Of a stretch of DNA of 24,487 nucleotides, positions 1-6,225 are shown piece by piece. The DNA lies in assembly GCA_963611755.1 (NCBI GenBank), contig CAVDTK010000014.1, forward strand, positions 1-24,487, written 5' to 3'. This stretch comes from Paratractidigestivibacter sp963611755. GTDB lineage: Bacteria; Actinomycetota; Coriobacteriia; Coriobacteriales; Atopobiaceae. The position numbers were made by a program, and so were the translations under genes. Every line of letters starts with the position of its first letter. The stretch's first letter is position 1. Under the pieces are notes generated by a model. The model ran no database searches. It was not told the origin of the DNA and saw only the letters and a program-made list of their open reading frames with translations.

Positions 1-502
1 GCAGGTAGAAGCGGGTGCCGGCGAGCTTGACGCCGCGGTCGAAGTCGATCATGCCCAGCTCGGGGCCAAGATCCCAGTGGGCCTTGGGCTCGAAGTCGAA
101 CTCGCGCGGGGTGCCCCAGCGACGGACCTCGGGGTTATCGGAGTCGTCCTTGCCGTACGGCACGTCCTCGTGCGGGATGTTGGGGATGGCGGCCACCAGG
201 TCAAAGAGCTCCTTCTCGACCTGGCCGCGCTTCTCGTCAAGCTCGGAGATGCGCTCTTTGTTAGCCGCGACCTGGGCCTTTGCGGCCTCAGCCTCGTCCT
301 TTTTGCCCTCGCGCATGAGCTGGCCGATCTTCTTGGACTCGGCGTTGCGGGAAGCCTGCAAAGACTCGACCTCGGCGATCACCTGACGGCGCTCGTCGTC
401 CAGCTCAAAGAACTTCTGGCGATCCCAGTGAGCGTTTTGCCTGGATTCGCAGGCCTTGTCCACCACATCCGGGTTCTCGCGAACAAACTTAATGTCGAGC
501 AT
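1..502 (-). CDS. serS: Seryl-tRNA synthetase, N-terminal part (3' end outside window)
   Basis: Cytoplasmic class II aminoacyl-tRNA synthetase that charges tRNA-Ser. Only the first 167 codons are present; the rest lies left of base 1. The protein starts MLDIKFVRENPDVV, the usual opening of bacterial SerRS. A charged helical stretch follows, roughly residues 25-100, rich in Glu, Lys, Arg and Ala, which is the family's tRNA-binding coiled-coil arm. Next come the conserved connector motifs IPNIPHEDVP and REFDF-PKAHWDLG, then the start of the catalytic domain (GVKLAGTRFYL). The ATG at 502 is preceded by GGAG with 5 bases of spacing. Family and start are clear. The 114 bases separating it from the divergent small gene are too short for a T-box leader. 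Confidence 0.97.
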   Translation of the reverse strand, partial: MLDIKFVRENPDVVDKACESRQNAHWDRQKFFELDDERRQVIAEVESLQASRNAESKKIGQLMREGKKDEAEAAKAQVAANKERISELDEKRGQVEKELFDLVAAIPNIPHEDVPYGKDDSDNPEVRRWGTPREFDFEPKAHWDLGPELGMIDFDRGVKLAGTRFYL

Positions 503-616
503 CTGAACTCCTCAAACTATCCTGGCAACAACCAAGCGCGCAATGCGTGCGCGATACAGCAGTGCTATCAGTATATACTTGTGGGCGCTCAACCCGTCCT
601 TGCAGAAAGGATAAAC

Positions 617-811
617 ATGCAGGCTATCTCAGACCTCTTCGCCTGGCTTTTTGGCGATAAGACCGGCGTTATCGTGCTGGTCATCGGCGGAATCCTTCTG
701 TGTTTGCTCATCGCCTTCCTCATGGAGCGCAAGACCAAGCAGACCTATTTCAACCACGAGAAGACCGAGAACGACTGGTCGCTCTTCGACGACGATGATG
801 ACGATGAGTAG
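617..811 (+). CDS. Small single-pass membrane protein with acidic C-terminal tail
   Basis: A 64-residue protein of unknown function. AGAAAGGA lies 5-6 bases before the ATG at 617. Residues 1-16 are amphipathic (DLFAWLFGDK), 17-36 are one strongly hydrophobic helix (GVIVLVIGGILLCLLIAFLM), 37-41 are basic (ERKTK), and the end is acidic with six consecutive Asp then Glu (residues 58-64). The basic flank after the helix suggests the acidic tail is cytoplasmic. An in-frame open stretch continues upstream but runs over serS and its leader, so I take the ATG with the ribosome site. A TATACT at 574-579 could be a -10 box, but no good -35 is seen. It stands alone, divergent from serS and followed by a hairpin terminator. 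I do not recognise the family. Confidence 0.72.
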   Translation: MQAISDLFAWLFGDKTGVIVLVIGGILLCLLIAFLMERKTKQTYFNHEKTENDWSLFDDDDDDE

Positions 812-845
812 GCGCAAACACCGCCTGTTACCTGGTATTTCTTAA

Positions 846-895
846 CGAGAAGACCGACGGGAGCCGCGCGCTTCCCATCGGCCTTCTCGCTATTT
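846..895 (+). terminator. Hairpin terminator after the small membrane protein
   Basis: Left arm 846-863 and right arm 872-889 pair over about 16 positions with two mismatches around a CGCGCGC-rich loop, followed by CTATTTTG. Both arms contain the GAGAAG/CTTCTC word that recurs across the window. The tail is weak, so efficiency is uncertain. Confidence 0.65.
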
Positions 896-924
896 TGGGA
901 TCCTACGGACACCCCGCGCATATG

Positions 925-956
925 AAAAGACCCCCGGTCGATGACCGAGGGTCTTT
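925..956 (-). terminator. Terminator of tRNA-Leu
   Basis: Bases 926-939 pair with 943-956 (13 of 14 pairs, loop GAT). On the minus strand the right-hand arm ends in a TTTT run at 925-928. It lies 9 bases past the tRNA-Leu CCA end, in the right orientation to stop its transcription. Confidence 0.8.
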
Positions 957-965
957 AAGGTTCAA

Positions 966-1052
966 TGGTGCGGGCGAAAGGACTTGAACCTTCACGGGCT
1001 AATGCCCACTAGCACCTGAAGCTAGCGCGTCTGCCAATTCCGCCACGCCCGC
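966..1052 (-). tRNA. tRNA-Leu (anticodon CAG), CCA encoded
   Basis: The minus strand gives a complete class II tRNA of 87 bases. The acceptor stem GCGGGCG (1052-1046) pairs with CGCCCGC (976-970), with discriminator A and an encoded CCA at 968-966. The anticodon stem CTAGC/GCTAG encloses the loop TTCAGGT, giving anticodon CAG, which reads CUG, the main Leu codon in the neighbouring genes. A long variable arm (GGGCATTAGCCC region) follows, as expected for tRNA-Leu. The T-loop is TTCAAGT. It has its own promoter and terminator. Confidence 0.97.
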
Positions 1053-1062
1053 GTGCTGTTTG

Positions 1063-1091
1063 ATATTAACCCAACCCGCCCGCAAATCCAA
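1063..1091 (-). promoter_or_regulatory. Promoter of tRNA-Leu
   Basis: On the minus strand TTGGAT (1091-1086), a 17-base spacer and TAATAT (1068-1063) match the vegetative sigma consensus at 4/6 and 4/6. The -10 ends 10 bases before the mature 5' end of the tRNA. Confidence 0.6.
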
Positions 1092-1163
1092 GAACTTTTT
1101 TTCGAGCAATTGCGGATGCGGGTTCGCAAGGGCACAACCGAGCGTCCGAGCCAACCAAAAATA

Positions 1164-1289
1164 ACGATAGTTGGGAGCAGTTCTGGAGTTAACCAAGTAG
1201 AGCCTGGTGATGCCCATAAATGACCTGCGGTTTTCTTACGCAAAAGAGCTTGCTACTTGGCGAAACGCGAAACTGCTCCCAACTTTCGT
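1164..1289. repeat. Long inverted repeat, 37-base arms
   Basis: Arm 1164-1200 and the reverse complement of 1253-1289 agree at 29 of 37 positions without gaps. The outer 19 bases differ at one position (core AGTTGGGAGCAGTT), the inner 8 bases (CCAAGTAG) are identical, and the 10 bases between are mostly different. The two conserved boxes at fixed spacing look like a two-part binding site duplicated head to head across a 52-base centre. No coding frame is convincing here. Confidence 0.75.
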
Positions 1290-1296
1290 AAATAAT

Positions 1297-1354
1297 GATG
1301 CGCCCCACGGCGCCCGTCCGCGAAAAGCCCCGCGGGTGACCTTGGGGGCGCATC
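1297..1354. repeat. Perfect 10-base inverted repeat overlapping the operon promoter
   Basis: GATGCGCCCC at 1297-1306 is the exact reverse complement of GGGGCGCATC at 1345-1354, with 38 bases between. The right arm falls in the spacer of the predicted promoter at 1336-1364, so the pair could be an operator, or a chance palindrome in GC-rich DNA. Confidence 0.5.
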
Positions 1355-1364
1355 GGGGTAGAAT
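1336..1364 (+). promoter_or_regulatory. Candidate promoter of the kinase/FHA/PP2C/FtsW operon
   Basis: GTGACC (1336-1341), a 17-base spacer and TAGAAT (1359-1364) give 4/6 and 5/6 matches to the vegetative consensus. Transcription would start near 1371 and leave a leader of about 55 bases before the GTG at 1426. It is the best match in the 373 bases separating tRNA-Leu and the first kinase. Confidence 0.5.
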
Positions 1365-1425
1365 GGACGGATCACGGCCTAACACCAACGTTAAAACCGC
1401 AGCTAAACCACACCAAGGAGCCGCC

Positions 1426-3264
1426 GTGTCCCAATACCCGGACAACCAACCCGCCGAGACGGGCGCCTTCACGCCGCTGACCTCGCGCCTCAACGCGGGC
1501 CTGACCTCGGCCCTTGGCACGCACGCGCAGGCCGTCGACTCCTCGCAGCCCATCGAGATCCTGCTGGGCCGCTACCGCGTGCTGGCGAGAAGGGGCGTGG
1601 GCGGCTTTGGCTCGGTCTGTACCTGCTGGGACACGACCCTGCAGCGCCGCGTTGCCATCAAGCGCATCCCCATCCGGGCCACCGGCGCGGACGGCCTTCA
1701 GGCCTCCACGCTCGACGACGCCCTGGCAGAGGCCCGCACGGTGTGCCTACTCAACGACAACAACATCGTGACCGTCTACGACTTCCAGATCGACGGCGCC
1801 TATGCCTACCTGGTCATGGAGTACATCGACGGCCTGAACCTCGCCGAGCTTCTCGCCCGCGTTGAAGGTGGCACCCTGACCCACGAGGAGTGCTGCCACG
1901 TGTTGTGCTCCTGCGCGCACGCCCTTTCCTACGCCCACCAGCACGGCGTCCTTCACCTGGACGTCAAGCCCACCAACATCATGATCAACAGCGATGGTGT
2001 GGTGAAGCTCACCGACTTTGGCATGGCCACGCTGGCCTCGGCAGCGGGCTACGGCGGGGCGCGCGGCGGCACCGTGGGCTACATGCCGCCCGAGCAGATC
2101 GAGGGCATGCTGGTAGACGAGCGCGCCGACGTCTTCTCGCTGGCAGTCGTGGTGTGGCAGGCCCTTACCGGCAAGGACCCCTTTGCGGCCCCCACCGCCG
2201 CGGCGTCGCTCGACCTGATCTTCCGCGGGCCCAAGACCCCGCTCACCAAGGAGGACCCGGAGCTTGACTTTGCCGCGGAAGACGCCCTGCTGCGCGCCTT
2301 CTCGCCCTCGGCCTCGGCGCGCACCCCCTCCCCCGACGAGCTGGCCTGCGAGCTGGCGCCTTCCCTGGGCGACGCGACCCTGGGCCGGGCCTCGCTGCAG
2401 GACCTTCTGGACCAGTCGCCCGACGACAAAGAGACCGAGGACCCCGGCTGGGACAAGCGCCACATCCCGCCCCACCTCAAATACCCCTGGGCCTGGCCTG
2501 CCCTGGAGCGCTGTCTACCTGCGCTTTTGACGCTGATCGCCGTGCTTTCCGTCTTGCCGTACATCCCGGCGGCGAGAAGCGCGGGCGTCCCCACCCTGTT
2601 GGCGGCGGTCGCCGTCTACGGCGTCACGGCCGCCTGGCCGCCCGCGGGCTCCATCCTGGGCTTGGCCTCGCTTTCGTATGCCCTGGCCAGCGTGAACCCC
2701 ACAAACATCGCCTTCCCCCTTGCGGCCCTGGTCGCGGTGGGCGGCGGCCTGTGGTGGGCCTTCGCCGGACGGCGCGAGAGCATGGCCACCGCGGCGGCGC
2801 TTCTCCCCTGCTGCCTGGGCCAACCCACGGCGGGCGCCCTGGTCGCGGGCTTTGCTCTGGACCCCCTGGAGGCAACGGTCACGGGAGCCGCGTCGGCGCT
2901 TCTCGGCGTCGTCTTCCAGGCCGCGGCGGCGGGCGGCTTTGCCTCGGGCCCGGTGTCCGCGCAGCTCGCCTCGACCCTCGCGCAGCCCGCGACCTGGGTC
3001 CTGGTGGCCGGGTCGGCGGCGGCCGCGTGGGCGTCCTGCATCGTGGCCATGCGAGGCAGTGTGAAGTCAGGAATCGCAGGTCAGGCGTTTGGTCTGGCCG
3101 TTCTTCTCGCCTTTATGGTTTTCGCTGCTAGAGTGGAGAATGGCGGGTTTTACGGCGCCCAGATTTGGGCCTCATGCCTATATGCGGTACTCTGTTTTGT
3201 TGTTTTGTGTCTAGCGACTGTCCTGAGAGGCCCGCTCTTCGAGAGCCAGGAAGGCAAGGAATAA
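1426..3264 (+). CDS. Membrane Ser/Thr protein kinase with polytopic C-terminal domain and HLD catalytic loop
   Basis: A 612-residue protein; first gene of the operon. The GTG at 1426 is chosen because AAGGAG ends 5 bases upstream; in-frame codons further up lie in the repeat-rich leader. Residues 1-45 are a linker; the eukaryotic-like kinase domain spans about 48-320. It has the glycine loop GVGGFGSV (57-64), the VAIK lysine K79, catalytic loop HLDVKPTN with D179, DFG at 197-199 and MPPEQ for the APE motif. The usual HRD is HLD, so this is a non-RD kinase whose activity may not need activation-loop phosphorylation. From about 364 to 605 there are 8-9 hydrophobic helices rich in Ala, Gly and Val, ending in a charged tail; PASTA repeats are absent. 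The position resembles pknA, but the membrane domain does not. Likely role: phosphorylating envelope-growth proteins or the FHA adaptors next door. The stop overlaps the next ATG (TAATG). Confidence 0.9.
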   Translation: MSQYPDNQPAETGAFTPLTSRLNAGLTSALGTHAQAVDSSQPIEILLGRYRVLARRGVGGFGSVCTCWDTTLQRRVAIKRIPIRATGADGLQASTLDDALAEARTVCLLNDNNIVTVYDFQIDGAYAYLVMEYIDGLNLAELLARVEGGTLTHEECCHVLCSCAHALSYAHQHGVLHLDVKPTNIMINSDGVVKLTDFGMATLASAAGYGGARGGTVGYMPPEQIEGMLVDERADVFSLAVVVWQALTGKDPFAAPTAAASLDLIFRGPKTPLTKEDPELDFAAEDALLRAFSPSASARTPSPDELACELAPSLGDATLGRASLQDLLDQSPDDKETEDPGWDKRHIPPHLKYPWAWPALERCLPALLTLIAVLSVLPYIPAARSAGVPTLLAAVAVYGVTAAWPPAGSILGLASLSYALASVNPTNIAFPLAALVAVGGGLWWAFAGRRESMATAAALLPCCLGQPTAGALVAGFALDPLEATVTGAASALLGVVFQAAAAGGFASGPVSAQLASTLAQPATWVLVAGSAAAAWASCIVAMRGSVKSGIAGQAFGLAVLLAFMVFAARVENGGFYGAQIWASCLYAVLCFVVLCLATVLRGPLFESQEGKE

Positions 3265-4493
3265 TGAGTTTTCTGAACGACTTTGAGGGTAAGATCGGCT
3301 CCGTCTTTGGCGCGGCCCCGCAAGGCTACACCGAGCCCTTCTCCTTTAAGAAGCTCGCCAAGAAGGCGGCTCGCGAGATGGAGAAGGAGACCTACGAGAT
3401 CGACGGCCGCAACACCGCGCCCGCCCTCTACACCATCCTGGTCTCTTCTTCCGACGACTCCCTCATGCGCCCGCTCTACGCGCAGATCACGCGCGAGACC
3501 TCGGCGTTTGTCCAGGCTCAGGCCCAGAAGAAGGGCTACGTCTTTGTGGGCAAGCCCCTCGTGCGCTTTATGGTCGACCCGAGCCTTCGCTCCGGTAAGT
3601 TCGCGGTCTTTGCCGAGAACATCGACTCGTTCACGCTCACCCGCCTTCGCGAGGAGGAGCAGGCCTTCCTCGGCGGCAACTCCGTGGCGGGCGGCGCTGC
3701 GGCCCGCGTGCCCAGGCGCAGCCCCCAGGCCAACGCGGCCGGCGCGGGTGCCCAGGCGCAGGCCGCCTACCAGCAGCCTTCCATGCCCGGCCCCAAGCCT
3801 TTGGGCTCCGAGGGCCTGGACATCATCCCGGGCGACTACTACGACGCCCCCGAGCCCGTGGCCGCGGCCGGCGCCTCGACGCCCATGCCCGTGGCCCCCG
3901 CTCCCCTGGTCTCGGCCGGCGCCGCCCCCGCGGCCATCCCCATGCCCGTGACCCAGCGCAGGAACGTCCCCCTGGTCGACCCCAACCGCGGCGTCGGCAT
4001 GGGCGCGGCCGCAGGCGCTGGCGCCGCCGGTGTTGCCGCAGGTGCGGGCGCAGGCGCTGCCGCCGGCTACGCCGCCGCGCAGGCAAACGACCTGTTTGCC
4101 CCCGCCAGCCTTGACGTTCCCGCAGCTCAGCAGGGCTACGCCGGCGCAAACCGCGCCGTGGCCCCTGCTTCCTACGCGCCCCAGGCGTCGCAGGTCCCCG
4201 TCACCCCCACCTGCCTTCTCATCGACCGCCAGACCGGCCGCACCTTCACCGGCCAGGCCCCCTCGACCGTCATCGGCCGCGAGCGCAGCCAGGCCGGCAT
4301 CGTGCTTCGCGACCCCAACGTGAGCCGCCGCCACGCCGAGCTTCGCTACGACGGCGCCAACTGGCACATCGTCGACCTCAACTCCACCAACGGAACCCTG
4401 GTCAACGACGTTGACGTGGACAAGTGCTCCCTGCGCGACGGCGACCTTATCACCGTCGGCCTGGTAAACCTTGAGTTCAGGGAGAACCACTAA
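3264..4493 (+). CDS. fhaA: FhaA-like protein: DUF3662 domain plus C-terminal FHA domain
   Basis: A 409-residue cytoplasmic adaptor. Residues 1-120 match the FhaA N-terminal domain (DUF3662): MSFLNDFEGKIGSVFG, the charged helix KKLAKKAAREMEKE, then a stretch like TAPALYTILVSSSDD. Residues about 130-315 are low-complexity Ala, Pro and Gly with many Gln, probably disordered. The FHA domain covers about 316-405, with phospho-threonine contacts IGRE (R339), SRRHAEL (S354, H357) and LNSTNGT. In mycobacteria FhaA binds phosphorylated partners such as MviN and PbpA regulators; here that is inference from family. It starts at the ATG overlapping the kinase stop by one base and overlaps fhaB in the same way, so translation is probably coupled. 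The long Ala/Pro segment is a little unusual in length but common in the family. Confidence 0.92.
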   Translation: MSFLNDFEGKIGSVFGAAPQGYTEPFSFKKLAKKAAREMEKETYEIDGRNTAPALYTILVSSSDDSLMRPLYAQITRETSAFVQAQAQKKGYVFVGKPLVRFMVDPSLRSGKFAVFAENIDSFTLTRLREEEQAFLGGNSVAGGAAARVPRRSPQANAAGAGAQAQAAYQQPSMPGPKPLGSEGLDIIPGDYYDAPEPVAAAGASTPMPVAPAPLVSAGAAPAAIPMPVTQRRNVPLVDPNRGVGMGAAAGAGAAGVAAGAGAGAAAGYAAAQANDLFAPASLDVPAAQQGYAGANRAVAPASYAPQASQVPVTPTCLLIDRQTGRTFTGQAPSTVIGRERSQAGIVLRDPNVSRRHAELRYDGANWHIVDLNSTNGTLVNDVDVDKCSLRDGDLITVGLVNLEFRENH

Positions 4494-4906
4494 TGATCGA
4501 CCTGGTCCTGTTCATAGGGCGCGTCCTTCTCGTGGTCGTGCTCTACCTGTTCCTCTTCGCGGTCATGCGCACCGGCGTGGGCCTGGTCAAGGGCCAGCGC
4601 CGCGACTCCGCGATCTGGGCAGTGGACGTCGAGAAGGGCATGCGGTCCCTCCGCGGCCTGCACGTCGACATCCTGGGGCCAGTCGTCATCGGCCGCTCCC
4701 CTTCCTCTGACATCGTCGTGGACGAACCGTACGTCTCGTCCACCCACGCCCGCTTCACCCTGCAGGGGCCCGCGCTGGTCCTTGAGGATCTTGGCTCCAC
4801 CAACGGCACCATGGTCAACGGCCACGTCATCAGCCAGGCCGTGACCCTGCGCGAGGGCGACGAGGTCCAGGTGGGCGACACCATCATGAGAGTGAGCCGC
4901 GGATGA
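4493..4906 (+). CDS. fhaB: FhaB-like membrane-anchored FHA protein
   Basis: A 137-residue protein. One N-terminal transmembrane helix (about residues 4-25) precedes a short linker with RRDSAIWAVDVEKG, then a single FHA domain at about 57-137. Expected phosphopeptide-binding residues are visible: IGRSPSS (R68), SSTHARF (H85) and GSTNGT. The layout equals mycobacterial FhaB/FipA, which links kinase signalling to the divisome; that role here is inferred from family and neighbours. The start is the ATG of a TAATG overlap with fhaA, and its TGA overlaps the PP2C start in ATGA. The full-length FHA fold seems intact. Confidence 0.92.
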   Translation: MIDLVLFIGRVLLVVVLYLFLFAVMRTGVGLVKGQRRDSAIWAVDVEKGMRSLRGLHVDILGPVVIGRSPSSDIVVDEPYVSSTHARFTLQGPALVLEDLGSTNGTMVNGHVISQAVTLREGDEVQVGDTIMRVSRG

Positions 4907-6225
4907 GTCCGGACACCGTCCAGACAACGCCGGCGCCCGAACCGGTCAACGCCCCGGGCAGACAAGAGATGCCCGTCGAGGGCCGCAAAGACGCGGACGT
5001 GGTGACCGGCGCCAACCAGTTCATCTCGTGGGGCGCCCGCTCCGACGTGGGCCTGGTCCGCGGCCACAACGAGGACTCGTTCCTCCTGCGCGCCCCGGTC
5101 TTCGCGGTCTGCGACGGCATGGGCGGCCACGCGGCCGGCGAGGTGGCCTCGGCCATCGCCGTCGACACCATAGGCCGTCTCGCCCCGGGCGTGGCCGACG
5201 ACGTGCTGCTGGGAGCAGCCGTCGAGTCCGCCAACACCGCGGTCATCGAAGGCGCCGAGAAGGGCATCGGCAAGCCCGGCATGGGCTGCACCGCCTCGTG
5301 CGTCCTAATCGAGAAGAACAAGATGGCCGTCGCCCATGTGGGCGATTCGCGCGTCTACCTGCTGCGTCACGGCACCCTGGTGCGCGTGACGCACGACCAC
5401 TCGTACGTCGAGGAGCTCGTTGACTCCGGCCAGATCACGGCCGACGAGGCCCGCGTCCACCCCTCGCGATCGATCATCACGCGCGCGCTGGGCTCCGACC
5501 CGGACATGTACGCCGACCACTTCTCGCTGGACGTCTACCGTGGCGACCGCGTGATCGTGTGCTCGGACGGCCTGTCCAGCATGATCCCCGACAGCCAGAT
5601 CGAGTCGGTGGCCGTGTCCGCGGCAACGCCCCAGCAGGCGGCCGACAACCTGACCGCCGCGGCCTTGACCGCCGGCGGCGCGGACAACGTGACCGTGCTG
5701 GTCATCGACGTCGTCGACGACGGCATCGCCACGGCAAACCGAGCCAAGCTGGCGAGACACGCGGGCGTGGTCCTGGGTATTCTCGCCGGCGTCATCGCGT
5801 TAGCCGTCGTCTTCATGATGCTCTACGTGAGAAGCGAGTACTTCTTGGCGCCCAACGGCGACACCGTGGCCATCTACCAGGGCATTAACGGAGAATTCCT
5901 GGGCATAAGCATGTCCAACCTCGTGGAAGAGACGGCCGTCAAGGTCTCCGACCTGCCCGCGACCGTCCAGGACCAGCTGGCCCACGGCATCCGTGTGAAC
6001 GGAGAAGAGGCCGCGCGCGAGACGATCGACGACTACCGTCAGCAGATCGACGCGCAGAAGTCCCAGGCGGCGCAGCTCGCCGAGGTCGCCGGCGCGCAGA
6101 CCGACTCGTCCGCGACCGGCGACGCAACCGGCGGCGACGGCGCGAGCGCAACCGGCGCCGATAACGCCGCCCCCACCGCGACCGACACCACCCAACCCCA
6201 GCAGCAGAACGGAGGCGAGCAGTAA
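4903..6225 (+). CDS. pstP: PP2C-family Ser/Thr phosphatase with transmembrane helix and extracytoplasmic tail
   Basis: A 440-residue protein that would remove phosphate from the substrates of the two kinases in this operon. The catalytic domain covers about residues 42-275: SDVGLVRGHNEDS, the metal-binding DGMGGH (D71), VAHVGDSRVYLL, a conserved THDHS segment, CSDGLSSMI and GGADNVTVLVI, all in the standard PP2C order. A transmembrane helix lies at about 288-310, then an outside region of 130 residues; its first half has a sequence typical of actinobacterial PP2C tails (GDTVAIYQGINGEFLGI) and the last 50 residues are Ala/Thr/Asp/Gly-rich. The N-terminal 40 residues before the domain are Pro-rich. 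Start ATG overlaps the fhaB stop by four bases; the stop overlaps the FtsW start (TAATG), with GGAGG inside the end of this gene. Confidence 0.95.
   Translation: MSPDTVQTTPAPEPVNAPGRQEMPVEGRKDADVVTGANQFISWGARSDVGLVRGHNEDSFLLRAPVFAVCDGMGGHAAGEVASAIAVDTIGRLAPGVADDVLLGAAVESANTAVIEGAEKGIGKPGMGCTASCVLIEKNKMAVAHVGDSRVYLLRHGTLVRVTHDHSYVEELVDSGQITADEARVHPSRSIITRALGSDPDMYADHFSLDVYRGDRVIVCSDGLSSMIPDSQIESVAVSAATPQQAADNLTAAALTAGGADNVTVLVIDVVDDGIATANRAKLARHAGVVLGILAGVIALAVVFMMLYVRSEYFLAPNGDTVAIYQGINGEFLGISMSNLVEETAVKVSDLPATVQDQLAHGIRVNGEEAARETIDDYRQQIDAQKSQAAQLAEVAGAQTDSSATGDATGGDGASATGADNAAPTATDTTQPQQQNGGEQ

Noticed and set aside
503..616. T-box leader for serS
   Set aside because: Only 114 bases, no specifier stem or T-box sequence recognised, and the divergent gene starts right after.
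1207..1425. N-terminal extension of the first kinase to an ATG at 1207
   Set aside because: It would run through the inverted repeats and the predicted promoter; the GTG at 1426 has an AAGGAG at ideal distance.
3150..4490. A 446-codon minus-strand frame opposite fhaA
   Set aside because: Low-complexity Gly/Val/Ala/Arg translation caused by the Ala/Pro-rich gene on the other strand.
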